Under the pieces are notes generated by a model. It was not told where the DNA came from, ran no database searches, and saw nothing but the letters and a program-made list of their open reading frames with translations. Below are positions 1-13,501 of a stretch of 64,000 nucleotides of DNA, piece after piece (the stretch's first letter is position 1; each line of letters opens with the position of its first letter). The position numbers and the translations under genes were made by a program. Where the stretch lies: contig JAJEKV010000012.1 of assembly GCA_021234155.1 (NCBI GenBank), forward strand, positions 7,902,448-7,966,447. The letters run 5' to 3'. The DNA is from Isoetes taiwanensis (lineage: Eukaryota > Streptophyta > Lycopodiopsida > Isoetales > Isoetaceae).

Positions 1-1278
1 TCTTGGTAAAATGTTGTTATAGGCATTCCAACATCTCAAAAATCAAAGGTAGAGGAGGATACTGATCTAGCACCATACAGAACAGGCTGCCGAAATACAT
101 ATAGGCCATCCCAATTTGAAGGCCTAATGCTGGCGACACCTGCTTGGACGAAGTCGAGATTATCAGAGATTGTGAAAAAAAAATATGTTTCAAACAAAAT
201 AAGCCTAGCAGTAAATACCGCCCTTTCTGGCTGCTCTTCTCATGGCAGACATGATGTAGACACAAATAGAAAGAACAAACGATGTGCAGGTCGCTCACCT
301 GTTATTGTGGGATGTGCAGGTCGCCTCCTCTTCCTTTGCTGACCCTGAAATACCAAAACAAAAGCCACACACAGCAAACCGGCCGAGTTGGGAATCGGCA
401 TCTGCAACAACAGCAAATAGCCTTGCCGCCACTTGAAGCAACCGCAGCGACACCTGAGGCAGCCAGATTTAGCATCGGCAAAACTGATCGACAGCAGGCA
501 TCACCCATGCGTGACCCAATCCCACTCTGGAAAAAAAACCCCTGAACCTTCTCCAACACAAATCCACATCGGTTTCCAAACATAACCCATTTCCAAACAT
601 AACCCAGATGCCAACATCATCCTAATACGTATTTTAATACGAATACCACAATAAACCTTCCAAAATCATATGTTACAAAAATACTCTTTTTTATTGCGGA
701 AACATTATATCAATATTCTCAATTCAAACAATATAGCCTTACATATTGTTTTTTTGTAGGAAAAAAAATAATGTTTGGGCTGTAACAACATAAAGAAAAC
801 GATATTGAAATCCCTATACTAACATAGATTTAGATAATAACACTTGGTCACTTTTAATCATGGTGGTGCACATGAGATTCTAGTGCACCTCAAGTGAAAA
901 AGGTGATTAGTGGGGACCTTGATCTACTAGCATGTGCAAGCATCTCTATTTCTTGCCCTTCAACATTATGATCTTTTGGTCTCGTACTGATGCATCACCA
1001 AAAGAGCACGAAAACTTAGCAAAGTAGAAAAGCGGGCACTAGTAATTGGATCTGGCATTGCTGAAAGGTGTGCTTTCAACTAACCCTCTCCCCCAAGGAT
1101 TGATGTTACACCTTTCCTTACTATTTCTTACACACCACTCACTTTACTCTGTAGCAAGGTACCAGGTCAGGTCGGGCAACAAGAGCTAGCAAATAGTGCT
1201 GTATTTTTGCCATTGCCATAGAATTTGAGCAACTGGATTTTTGCTTAAGCTGAATTCCTTTCATACGTTTTGAACAAG
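1..1278. other. Intergenic, no gene recognised
   Basis: Short open frames exist on both strands but none has recognisable protein content or a convincing exon structure. The stretch holds A/T-rich sequence around 600-860 and a near-repeat of the words 'gatgtgcaggtcgc' at about 280 and 312. The Nup88 gene ends at 1279, so the nearest part is probably its 3' flank. Confidence 0.5.
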
Positions 1279-4200
1279 TTAATTGTCTGATAAGGCCTCT
1301 TTCAATTGTATAGTCTCATCCAAAATATCAACCTTTTTACTGGCCTCTTGTACAACATCTAAAAGACGATTCAACGATGATTTCAAAGATCGCATTTGAG
1401 AATCGGGGACATTGAAACTGGACCTCCTTATAGGCTTCTGCTTTTGCGTCTCAGATCTATGTACCAAACGTTCCGCTCGAAGTTTAAGTACTTCAACGGC
1501 AGATTTCATTATCTCCATATCTTGATAATTCAAGGTATCTGAAAAAGGAATGCATGCACAATAAGAATGCCTACAAAACGGCTGGATCAGGCACCCAAAA
1601 ATTTGCATTGAAAAAGTCTAGAATACCTAAGTAAGATCCGAATTCCTGCTCAGCAACGGTTAATGGTTTCTGCCTTATTCCTGGTAGTGCGTTGCAATTT
1701 TTTATCCGCTCTTGCATTTGCTTGTTCCTTTGAAATGCATGTGCAATACGGGCATCAAAAATTTCAGACTTCTTCTTTGCCTGTCGTAAATTATCCTGAA
1801 CCTGCGATAGCCTATCTTGTATATCTTGAAACATCTCTTCGAGACGCTTCTTATGTAATTTCAGCTCAATATCTACCTGGAAACAACCGTAAGACATAAG
1901 AGAACATGTAAAATCAAAGGAAACTCATTAGCCATCCTTACCCTGTGTGCATATTCTATATACTTTTCATGAAGAAGCTTGCTTTGATCATGCAGAAAGG
2001 CGCGCCCCTCTAATGTGTCCACAGTCAAGCTAGCAGATGAAGCAGACTGGCAAATTTAAAAGATCTTTAAAAGACTTATAAATAACAAAATGTGTGCGAT
2101 AGACATAATATGGTTAGATGATAATTCACCTGAAGGATATGAATATCTTTTGGTCCTTGCAATAGTTCAGCACTAATGACCTGAAGGATACCTACTTCAG
2201 GGTTTTTTATCTCATCCATATCTTCTATGTCCTCTGGCAATAACAGTGCTGTCTGTTGATGACTCAGCTTTACAATTACACTTTTACCAACTGATGTAAC
2301 AGCTATCAGCCATGTCTTTCCAAAGCTATCCAACATTGCAGTTGCTCCCAGCAAAGGCTGGAGCATAAGAGCATCGTTAGGCTGCCGTGTATCTAACACA
2401 GGATACACAACAGGTGGCAGACATGATTTGCTTCCGCCTTGGTCAGAGAAGGGCAACCATCTAAGCAGGATTGCATCCACGCCCATTGCATGATAGCAAA
2501 GAAATCGGTTTGATGAAAAAGGATCCGCAAACACTGAAATAGCACCCGCTTCCAACTCTTTTTGATGCAAAGCAAGGTCTACAACTGCAAGCTGAAGCAA
2601 AGGAGGTGACTTGCCAGTCCAAAATAATTCTGCCTTATCATCTCTACATTCTCCAGCATTGCTTTCCACCTGAAGAAGTGCATCCTCTTCCGTTTTCATT
2701 TCCACAAGCATTCCCATTGATAATAAACGTCCATCATCATCAACCACAAAATGAGGTGTACTGCTCATGTTCCACATAGGTTGAACCTCATCTGCGAGGG
2801 CATAGAATATTACTTGTCCATCGCCACTGCTGACAGCCAGTATGCTATCCTTGCCAACAATGTTATAGAGGATCATGTTCGCATGGTGTCTATCAAAGTT
2901 TACTGCCTGGGGTTTTAAATCTCCACTCCATACTGTTGGAAGAGGACCCTGTTGAGGTTGGAAACTGGGATCAGTATTCTCTAAGGACAATATAACCACT
3001 TATGCACATAGGCAAAAATGAATGCTTAAGACACCCAGCAACAAGAAGCTTTGAATTAAGCTGAACCATGCAAGAATTATTATATTAAGCACCCTTACAT
3101 AGTGCAGTCTCAGTACACAAAAAGGATAAACAAATTGTGCTGCACCTGTAGAACAAGTGAGGCTTCAAATGGAATATGTGGATGCGCCCTTGACACTGAT
3201 ATAATATTGCTTGTCTCATTGAGAACAGCATTATCTGGAAACACTGTTTCCAGCCAAGAAAGAGCAAGTGGTGCATTAGCAACTGCTCCGAAAGCACTGC
3301 TAGCAGCAATCCCCGCATCTCGAGCAAGCTCTTTGATGCCAGCACTGTTGTAAAGACTGGAATAAGGAACCAACCATTTTAGTATCAGTTTGCCAGAAAA
3401 TTTCCAGTCATTCTTCAATCTCAAACAATTTGCTGAAACATCTTGGATAACATGACAAAGTTGATGAATGACAAGGTTTACGGAATGCATAATCATACCT
3501 TCCGAATGGTACAACAGGACACAAGGCATAGATTGATCCATTTGTGAAGAGGACAAATACCTGGATTTTAAAAATAAATTCATAAAGAAGACAATACTTT
3601 ATAACTAATGCAGGCTTAGGCAGGGTTTCCTTACTGTAAATCTATCCCATAAATGTTCCCCCCCAAAAGCGAATGAAATAGGCTTGGAAAAGGATGAGCT
3701 TGTATTCCCAGTACAACTTGGCTGCAGATGATATTCTTGTTCCAGAAACGCCATTTCCAATACCAAATTGAATAATCTGCAAGCAATTCTAAACATGAGC
3801 CGAAACTGTTGCAAAAGCTATACAATCCATGCCATGAATATGCGATTGCCGAAGTTTCAAAAGAGGGAAATGGAGACAAACCTGAAAACACCATCTGATG
3901 AAAGGATACCAACATGTGTGTCACTATAAGAATGCCACGACACATGCAAGATGTGCAGTAAACGGCCATTATTGGACCTAAAAATCTCATTCCCAATCAT
4001 GCTCGTTCTGGAGACAGTCAAAAGGTTAGCTAACCAAATAGTTATTTGCATACTTGATAAAGGAAATATACAAGGAAAAAGGATGTATTCGGCATAAGAC
4101 CATTTGGGTCTTCATAGTAAATTATTACAATGTGCAATCATGTACAGCCAGGGAGGAACAAATTATGCACGAAATCACTATTCTATCAAAATAGAGTAAT

Positions 4201-5093
4201 TCCTGATTAGATTACTTGGCAAAAGTGCTCTTAGATCAGTCTCCATTCAATCTTTGTTTTTTCTTGACAGGCCACATGTGAAGCTCGGATTATTTTTTTA
4301 AAGACCTACAAAGTAATACCTTAAAAATTATTGTTGTTCTCTGTCTCTAAGTTCCTCTTGTTGCTTGCCTCACATCACAAGTAGAAAGCTCAATTGCCTG
4401 CATAGTTACAGCATGGAACGCTTGAAGAGTTCCTTTGGTTCTTCAAATAACAACTACAGGAGGAAGTATATTTTGCCACACTTGGCATTTCCCTTTCACA
4501 AAGAGCATCTTAGCACAGTCAACCTTGTAGATAAAATACACCCCAACTTATTCTAGCTGCTTATTGTTAGTTATAAACTAATTTACCTGCACATTTGACG
4601 AGGCAAGGCCTTCCCACCGGTCTGTGGAGATGAAATGTGAGATACCAGATCAATCGCCATTACAGCTCCATCACCAACTAAAAGCAGAGCCTTCCCCGAT
4701 CTATTGAACTTAATGGATCGCACTTCAAAGTCTACGTCCTTATCCAGCTTCAACGTCTGCAGATAATTGTTTCTGAGTTGTATGACTAAGTATACGAGTC
4801 CGTTCCGGCGTATCATTTAATATCAACTGTACCTTATATTGAGAATTACCCAGAAGACAATCCGAATCAAACGAACTAGTCTCTAGGTTTTCAGAATGGC
4901 GAATCTCGACATAGTGTAAGAGCTTCTCTTTAGAATTCCAAACATAAAGACAGCCGACACCGTCATAGGCAATGAGGTTCAAGGGCTGAGAGGGAGAGGG
5001 AAACTTGCAAGACCTGTTTGAAGTCTGAGGCTCGATAAGTACCTTCTGAAAAATGCCGCTGTCTTGGAGCTTCTGATATCGATGGTCCGCCAT
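1279..5093 (-). CDS. NUP88: Nuclear pore complex protein Nup88 (MOS7-like), 10 exons
   Basis: Nup88 is a cytoplasmic-face nucleoporin; the plant homologue MOS7 influences nuclear retention of cargo proteins, including immune regulators. I placed ten exons with GT/AG borders: 5093-4833, 4756-4587, 4007-3882, 3776-3635, 3560-3499, 3356-3146, 2948-2130, 2046-1942, 1876-1627 and 1538-1279. Together they give 2406 nt, an uninterrupted 801-residue protein, close to the known plant length. Family hallmarks include the segments 'SYSDTHVGILSSDGVFR' and 'FGGEHLWDRFTV' of the N-terminal beta-propeller. Residues from about 598 on are the expected charged coiled-coil region. The start at 5093 (MADHRYQ) is preferred; an in-frame ATG lies upstream at 5216 in less protein-like sequence. 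The exon 7 acceptor is the least certain, since a second AG about 16-30 bases upstream also stays open. The gene looks functional. Confidence 0.95.
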
Positions 5094-5262
5094 CGCAAGA
5101 CTTCTGGGAGATTTTTTCATTTGAAGATTGTGCACAGGTTTTAGGTTTTTTACTAAAAATGTTTTGTAGTTTAGTTGTTTTCTTGGACTCAAAATTTCAT
5201 GTGCTCTTGTGAGCAACGCCTAAGGCATTTATATGGCATTTGTATGATTTTGGGATGATTTA

Positions 5263-5417
5263 GCGTTGGCTCAAGGTGCCATGGCCATTTTTAGGATGGT
5301 TTCCACATGGTCCTCAAACTGGAGGTTTGCAGTCTTATTTTTGAGGTCAGCGTTGGCTCAAGGTGCCATGGCCATTTTTAGGATGGTTTCCACATGGTCC
5401 TCAAACTGGAGGTTTGC
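5263..5417. repeat. 68-bp direct duplication, period 87 bp
   Basis: Two identical 68-base copies (5263-5330 and 5350-5417) beginning 'gcgttggctcaaggtgcc' are separated by 19 bases. The words 'ttgaggtca' follow both, so the duplicated unit is about 87 bp. The pair lies just upstream of the Nup88 start, on the promoter side of that gene. No coding content. Confidence 0.9.
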
Positions 5418-8400
5418 TTGAGGTCAGGCCGTAGCCTGGCGCGTTGCCGTGAAGACATCACCGTTTAGGAGTTAAGGACCTCACTTTTTAGGAGTTGAGG
5501 TTTAGAACATGTCTCTCGTGTTCCCATGAAAACCTCATCTTCAGGCTTGGACAGCATTTAATCTATCAACACTTCTAAGCACTCGAGTTACAAATTTTAA
5601 TCTATCAACATTCCTAAGGGTTTGGACCTTTCAAGAAATTTCCAGACCTCTAATTTCATGGATTAGTCCAATGCTACTGCTCCTGTGGCAAGACCCCAAA
5701 CTGCCATCCCAAGTTGGGCATGGGTTCAATGTCTCATTGTGAAAGTGATCATGATCATTGTAAAGTTAGTGGGGGAAGGACCCACTCAATCATATACAAT
5801 GGTGGGAGCAGGTCCCATCTGGGTGTGTGTCCCATAATTGAAGATGGTCACCCACGATCCCATGGCCATTCGGCTCCACCGACACCTCGGACCTCTCCCC
5901 GACTAGGGTCACCTATGCATTGTCGCAATTATTCTCAACTGCATTCACCTCGTCAATCCCCTGTTCAGCAAACTCCGCCCTATCTTCAAACTCCATAAAG
6001 CATCCCATGCCCACGCCTGTACCCTTCCAACCCATATCACCACTGTCAATGAGTTTCCATCATCACCATCTTTTCAACCACCGGTCAATGTCTACAATAT
6101 TGGTGACCTCCGCTCGATTTGGAGGGCTTCTTTGTTCCACCAATTACCGACAGCAAGATTGCTACTTCCATGGCCCCTCCCTGGTTTTCAATGATGCCCC
6201 CTACTATCGTCATGGGAGGTCCTTCAACTTCTCATGCCACCTGGCACTCTCAAGTTCCTGTGCCACCACCATAATATGTCTCTCCTCCTGCCGCCCCCTC
6301 TGTTTTCGCTCCAGGCTTAAATTTGAAACTTCCGTACCCCATCTTTGGTAACACTAAAGGCAAGTCCATCGTAGACAAAATGCACAAGCCCACATCGAAG
6401 AGTTTGAAGCAGTTATAGGGCTATTTGTAGAACTATAACTTTGGCAAACTCTTCGATGTCAGTATCGAAGTTTTGTATCCACATGCTGACACAATTTGGC
6501 AAACTCTTCCATAAAGCTTTGTACATTGAAGCTACAGTCCGGGATATGGTTAAGTCCCTTAGCAAACGCCATCCTTAGTTTTGTATTGTGGATAATTCCC
6601 AGATCAGTTTTGTATTCCGTATTGTGGATAATTCCTTAGTTTTGTATTGTGGTTCCTGCCAACAATTTTTATCTTAATCCACTCTTCAGGTTCTAATCTG
6701 AGCTATCCCAATTCCTTCTAGCATGGGTTTAAGTGCTCGGCTCCCTAGAAATAATTAGATATGTGATACTTTATGCAAGCTTTCAGTATGCAATCATACA
6801 ATATTGGGTTGCCCCTAGGGGGCAAACCCTCGTTTATGTGGGTATGTGGGCATATCCAGGTATATGCCGGCATATGCCTAGCATATACTGGTGACTGTTA
6901 AAAACTGGCTGGTGCTTGTAAGTGCTCGGTCATCCAGCCCATTCCTTCGCAGGCGTGGCTATGGCGCACCTTGTTTATTTTTTATGCCCTGCTTTTCTCT
7001 AAGTTTTTGCCTGTTCATCCTCTAATTTTTGCCCGTTCATCGCCATAGCCACTCTTTGGAGCTTCTTTCCGGTAGTATGAAGCAACGATAGCAATTTTCA
7101 AGTGCAGATCGGCCATTCCTAGGCTCTTACCAACATTTAGAGTATAGCTGCGCTATGGATTGAGCAAGAAGTTCTACGGCCACTGGAAATGGGATTCTGC
7201 CTCAATCCGGTGGTGATTTGTTTGGTCTTTTTTTGTCTTTATAGAGGCTTAAGCTTTAGTCTTGTTTATCATTTTTGTTCTTGCTTTCCTCGTCCCCTGT
7301 TTCGAGTTTGTGCCATTGAAAGCTTGGCCGCAGTTTGTTTCTTTGTCTAAGAGCAAGGGGTCGTTGAGGCGTGTCTGGCTCAGATTCTATGTTTCTTCCA
7401 GTTCTCTAGCACTGTACAGGGCTATGGCACTGTCTATAGTGTAGTTACTAATGTAGGTTGGAAAAGGATTGAATTTTTCTCCACATCCGGACTAACTAGA
7501 AGGAAGGAAGGAGGAGGGAGGAGGAGGGAGGGAGGGAGGGTCCACAGGAGATTCTCGGATCTACGACACCAATATTTGCATTTTGTATCTTTCTTTGTGC
7601 GAGAATGTTCGAATAGCACACTCGGTTGGCTCATGAAGGTTCATGCATAGGAAAATAAAAGCGGCACATTTCCTCGCGGTACATGCTTCAAACGGTAGTC
7701 CCCGTCATACATTCTAAGCGCCACAAACCATGTCCATTTGTAAGCAATTCTAGACATGCAAGTGAAAGGTGTCCATATTTGTTATGCCAAAGAACACCTA
7801 GATCTTGCTTTTTTGAATTTCTGCTGCTGCTATAATGTGCAAATTGTTAACGGCAATTGAGAAGGTATATAGTCTTCCGTCTGTCTTTGCTTTAGCCACA
7901 ATATGGGGCTCCTTATTTGAGCTCCATTTCCTGCATTCCTTCTACATAAAATGCAGGTCGTACATGTAGTTTCATTTTCTCCGCCTTGAGTGGCTCGGGT
8001 TTTCTTTGGATTGTACTATAAACCGAACTAAATTCAAATCGTATGCGGGGAAAATGCTGGGAAAATTGCCATGAGTGTGACCAGGAGAACAATCGCTACA
8101 AGAAAGTATCACTGGAAAGACAAATTTTAGGTTTATCGTTAGAAGAACATAATTTCTCTGCAGCATTTTGGACCATTATTTAACTGCAGGGGGGAACGGG
8201 CTGCATGGGTCTATATGCACTCTTATTCCATAACTTAGATATGCATTATTTTATATGTCATTCACCACCTTATGCAAATTTGTATGATTTTGGAAACAAA
8301 ACATGTGCAAAAAGGCCCGAACTTTTCTTTGCACTTTCGAAGCAAGTTTTTGTGCATGAGTAGTCCAGGTTTTTTTTTTTCTTGCAATGGAGGGTATGCT

Positions 8401-10969
8401 TGTCTTGTTTGTTTGTTCACACCGGTTGTTGGTCTAAACTATAAATGTCCGATGACAAATGATGAAAGAAAAGGAGAGTGGAAAGGTAAGCACCTCCTTG
8501 TAACGCATAAATGTGGATGAGGAGGAGAGCCAATCAAAATCTTTAGTTCAAAGAAAAAGAACTTGAAGGTGTGTTTTTCCTCTTTGTGTTGGGAGCTCGT
8601 TGTTCATCTCCTTGATTGAGATATACTTAGAAGCTTTAGAGTATCAGATCTGGAGCTCTCTTTGACTGGACGCTCTTGCAAAATCTCTACTTTAGAAAGG
8701 CAACGACACAAAAAACACTTGCTAGAAAGATCTTATGAAGGTATCACCTCAATCCCATGGCCATAGATTTGGAAACCCAGGCCGTTGACTCATCCCTATT
8801 GTAGGGATCTATATGCTTGATAGTTGTGGTAAAAGATTTACCTTCACATAGATGCCATTTCTTTTCTACTCACAGCTAGGCAAATGCTTGCAAATATGGA
8901 ATTGCTTAGAATTGTAACAGGATGATGATAAAAGTTTCTTTGTTTAATACAAACTAGATTGCTACATTCCACATTTGGGGCCATACTATGGTAAATTCTT
9001 TATGCAAACAAAAGCTTACATATGGATATGACATTTGGTCCGCCCATTAAAATGCTTATCTCTTGGGCTACACAAAACAACAGGAGATGCTAGCGGATGA
9101 CGAGAAACAAATTTGTATCACATCCGAACAAGAACGTCACTTCGAACTTTGTATTGCCAATGTAATGCGATTATGTTGTACTTAATCAAGTAAATGTGTA
9201 GATGCTTTGTGAGCTACTTGAGTGTCTTGTGCATTGAAATATATGCTTATGCTATAGTCTATCATACAGGAGGTGGAACAGCATAATCAATTGCACATGT
9301 GCCTAATAAAAGGATTGGCGACATTTATTATCTTGCTAGATTGAGACAGTATTCTTGCATTCAATCATCCGAAATGCCCGCATCCGTAAATTTATTTGAG
9401 ACAATAAGTCGGGGTTTGTGCTCTTGTCCCATTTATGTTGCCACTAATAAAACTTCACACATGGTCATGATGGTGTAGGAAAAGTTTTATCTTGCACATT
9501 TGTTTAATTGTTGTTCTCTTCTCATTCACAACCTATTGTTTTATTTGTGGTGTGTGTGACTTGAAAATTTTAAGAGAGCTTTAGCTTGTTTGTGAGATGC
9601 CTTGTTCTCACCAAGAAGTTATTTTAGGTTTGTGCTAGGATTTTGAAGCCACGAAGTCACACGATTGCTATCAGTCAATCAATGTTATGTTTGAATATAG
9701 AGAGAAGGGAAATAACATTTGATGCTTTTGGTGGCATTAGCTTAGATAATTTCGGTCTTAGATAACCTTCTTTTCTTTTCATAGTTATATTTCTTGATTG
9801 TTAACTGTTGGGTTTCTCGGTCCGGAGGTTCAATTCCCTCGCTTCGCATGTCCTGTTTTGTAATCTTACTCGTCAACATCCGGGGTGTGCTCTTTTCATG
9901 CATGCAATAATACGCATGTTGAGGTGGGTGTTCTTCTATCGGGATTATAATATATATGGTTTGCTATCCTATGTCCGTGCAAAACCAAAGTATAAATCTG
10001 CCCAACATCATTTCTAAGAATAATTTGCCTAGAATTGCTAATCATGCTTTCACAAAAGTCTACTGATTGCCTTTTTCCGAGGTTTTGAAGTACCACTCCT
10101 TTTTATCAACTATTTTTGTTTTAGTTTTTGAAACATAGCCATTTTTGTTTGTATAAATTAGGATGCTAAAAGATGTACTCATCATTTCAGGGTTAGAGGA
10201 TTCTACTATTCAAAAAATGGTGAATGTAACCTTGTGGCATTGACATATATGATTCAGCTTATCGATCCGAAAAAGTGGTGTTTTGACTTCAACCCTATGA
10301 TACCTTTTTGAGACCGGTTCCACGACAATACATGGAAGACATAAAAGCCACGACTAGTCTAGTCACTTTGATGGTTAAGATAGGCCAGAAGATATTAGGT
10401 AGTTGTGCCTTTGGTTAGATGTTAACCTTGCACCAAGAATAGTCTCTATTTTGATGGGTTGTCTCTCCATTATGAGTCTAGATGGCAGCATATGGGTTCA
10501 AAGCTCGGCGTGTTCAAATCATCATGGAGTGTGATGGATGAGAATAAAAATTGGTGATCAAAGAATAAATAAACGATGTGCCGAGTAATATCTATAAGCA
10601 AGGGCCAATACTCCATTGCAATGTTTAGATCGTAATATGATGTCGAGAAGAGAAACGCCGCCCAGTCAAAAGTGATGACACATCTAGATGGGGATGGTGC
10701 AACATTAGATAGAATTAAATAACGGTAAAGAAAACCACGATGGATTTATTTATTGCAATCAAATATACTATGAAAATACAATTGTTGTAATAAAGACATT
10801 GAGTTTCTAATAAAACAAGTCCATGGTTTCATATTAAGCATCACGTTGTGAGCTATATTGTTGGGAGTGATGTTTCGCATGGAAAAAGTTACATATATTC
10901 AAGGTTTTTGAAACATTCTACTTGTCAAAATTAATTTTGAGGCAAATTTCAACATTTCATTTATTAATA
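5418..10969. other. Gene-poor spacer
   Basis: No gene could be supported. From about 5714 to 6351 there are overlapping open frames rich in Pro, Ser, His and Thr, and at about 6320 a short reading 'LKLPYPIFGN'; this may be an eroded retroelement gag but nothing confirms it. A purine run of GGA/GGGA units occupies about 7499-7541. A few ATATGCC/GCATAT words recur around 6840-6890. The rest is A/T-rich and without recognisable coding sequence. Confidence 0.4.
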
Positions 10970-11375
10970 TTACAAGAAATTTTTTTTGTTGAAGGACGTC
11001 AGACTTTATTCAATCAAAGAGTCAAATACAAGTATAAATGCAGAGACAGGAATAAAATCTCAGCGGATAAGCGGAGACCCACCGAGTGAAGCAACCTGCC
11101 TAAGCATAAGAGTGCACATCCAAAAATTCCTCAAAAATCAATCGCCTCTTGTGAGGGGCAAGTGAAGAACAATGATACGACTTTACAATGTAACCTTGAG
11201 CTTCTTGGAGAACACGATTATCTGCCACATCCAGACCTTTGAAGATTACCAATCTTCGTCTTTTCCAGATAGTCCAAAGCAACCATCCTGCTGCTAGATG
11301 AAAAGTCTGGCCTTGTAACTCTGTCCAGGTACTTGGGTAAATTGCCAAAAGCAGTTGTTGACTTACAAGAAATTT
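10970..11375 (-). mobile_element. 5'-truncated LINE (non-LTR retrotransposon) with target-site duplication
   Basis: The 13-base sequence 'ttacaagaaattt' occurs at 10970-10982 and again at 11363-11375. Between the copies, read on the minus strand, lies a short body ending in an A-rich tail (the T run at 10980-10988 on the plus strand). The body carries an open segment (11348-11100) with 'LLWTIWKRRRLVIFKG', typical of the C-terminal zinc-binding region after plant LINE reverse transcriptases. Truncated 5' end, 3' oligo(A) and flanking duplication are the signature of target-primed reverse transcription. It is a dead fragment of about 380 bp. Confidence 0.8.
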
Positions 11376-13060
11376 ATCGCGGCGGCGCCGTGAACATTTC
11401 TCTTTCCCGATCCCTATTCTCTTTCAAATGACTTACTAGCTGGAATTATATGTAGCAACAAATGTGTCTCAATTCGAGAACACACAAAATTTGAACTTGC
11501 GCTATTGCTTCATGTTTCCATGATGCATGAGATTTAAACAGACCCGCATTATTGCCTTGTGTTCTCGGCATCTATAAGTATCTCTATTTAAGTAGAATTT
11601 TACCCAATGGTTCAAAACACAAACAATATACATTCATCAACTAGGATAAATAAAAGGAAAATGTTCATTTAATACCAAACAACCCAAATTTCAACATATT
11701 TGCAAAATATATATCTTGAATATGAGGATTGAAGCAAGGAAGCGCTCACACTAATAATCCAATTGTTTATTGTGCTCAGCCTATGTTAGGGATGCTTACA
11801 CTTTTACTTAATGGTATTTAAAAGTATATCCATTTTATTTCAATGGTTATTTAACCCCATACGGTTTTTCCCAACCATTTACCCATTGCTATTTTCCTTA
11901 CATTATTTTCATAATGTACCAAGGCATTATTTCTCGAGAACCATGTTTGAAATAGGCTTAGGAATACTATCCTAATTGCTCCTGCAATGGTCCATTGTGT
12001 TTCTAGTGTCAGCATTAACAAACCCTTATGCATGGTAATAAAACTTACTTGTGTTCTATATAAGTAGTGATATGGCTATTGTTCTGTTATGTAATGCAGA
12101 ATGGCAGAGGATTATTATCTAAAGAAACAGTATGGTTTTATTGGCTAACATGTAGGTAGTTGTTGCAGGCATAGGCTACAAATTGATGTCATGTTCTATA
12201 TAATATAATGATTGAGACAGTTTGATTAAATTATTTTGTTAGCACCACAAACTTAAATCCATATCATTGCCATGATGGCAACAATATATTCACGTGTCTA
12301 TTTAATACAAAATCAGTGTTTGGAATTGAAAGCATTAATAGAGCAACATCTCAAACAAATGATTTGAACCCAAATGATGTTAACTCCAATGTGCATATTT
12401 AAGTCAAAAAGCTTTGTTTGTCATTTCTCTTTCAGTCACCTTAAATGGTTGAGGTTGAGACATTGAGTTGAATAAAATATTGTATATGCTCAAAGCAATG
12501 TTGACGTATGGAATAACGTGATAGGACTCTGGCCCTTTTCGGAACTAGAATAATATTTTAGGGATCACGGATGAAATTCTTGTTCACGTCACCCTCAGGT
12601 CACGGAGGGCAACCCTCCGTGCGCAGCACCTTGTTTTCCATATACAATCATACAAGCTTGTTCATGTCCACGCACTTATAATTTAACTCTAAATCTATGC
12701 TAAGTTCCAGAAACCATCCTACTACATCAACACAATTTTACTACACTAGAAAAACCCCAGGTGTAAGGCTTAATCCCCACCTGGAAATCATGCTTGCTTC
12801 CTCTGCACTCCAACACGCTCCCAGAGTATTGCTCATACCCTGCTCCTTCAGCAATCCGGCTGCAATCTATCGCCTTCCAAAATGTTCCACCATCACATGC
12901 ATCAAGTTTCCACTGTATTTGTATTTATTATTAACCTCCAATATATTTATCCCTATAATCTCTACATATACGATATATACTCTGCATGCATGGTATTTGA
13001 GTTATTATTCCTTTGCATCCCCTTAATGATATAATTCCACAATATACCTCAAAATTCTAG
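11376..13060. other. Spacer, partly probable 3' LTR of the adjacent gypsy element
   Basis: No intact gene. A minus-strand open segment at 12033-11851 contains 'LFQTWFSRNNALVHYEN', which resembles the RNase H-side tail of plant LINE proteins, but it is too short to assign. The part from about 12500 to 13069 probably is the 3' LTR of the minus-strand gypsy element: the element's coding end and a purine tract abut a 'TGTAACAG' start at 13069 (minus-strand reading). Its far boundary was not resolved. Confidence 0.35.
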
Positions 13061-13087
13061 GTCTGTTACAGTCTCTCCTCCAAAAAT

Positions 13088-13501
13088 TCAACCCATGTCC
13101 TCATGGGCCATCTCCGGAAACTCACAAAGAATCCAATTGGCATCTTCCCATGTGGCATCTTCCTCAGGACAACCCGCCCATTGAACCAAAAATCTCCGTA
13201 TTGTTCGCCTCCTTAAGCTACGGGTTTCCTCTCGCAGAATACGTTCTGGTCGTGGGTACAGAAAGTTCTCCCTGCTTACTAAATCATCGTCCCCCAACAT
13301 ATGGGAAGGATCAAAAACATACTTCCTCAAGTTACTCACGTGGAAAACGTTATGTACTTTCAAGTGTGAAGGTAACTCCAACCTGTAAGCCACCTTTCCA
13401 ATACGTTCCAAAATCTCATACGGACCCGCATACCTAGGGGCCCATTTACCTGCACTTTTAAATGCCAGTGAGCTCTGCTTGGGATTAATCCTCAAGAACA
13501 C
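13088..13501 (-). pseudogene. Integrase C-terminus with chromodomain
   Basis: This segment begins with the GPY/F-like motif ('AGPYEILERIGKVAYRLELP') and ends with a chromodomain recognisable as 'FLVQWAGCPEEDATWED'. Chromodomains of chromoviruses steer integration towards particular chromatin. The frame differs by one base from the integrase core upstream, which indicates a frameshift. Confidence 0.85.

Noticed and set aside
5714-6351. Pro/Ser/His-rich open frames
   Set aside because: No domain, no splice structure and no homologous copy in the window; not called as a gene.
9820-9845. tRNA-like B box 'ggttcaattcc'
   Set aside because: No matching acceptor, D or anticodon arms could be folded around it, and the T stem does not pair.
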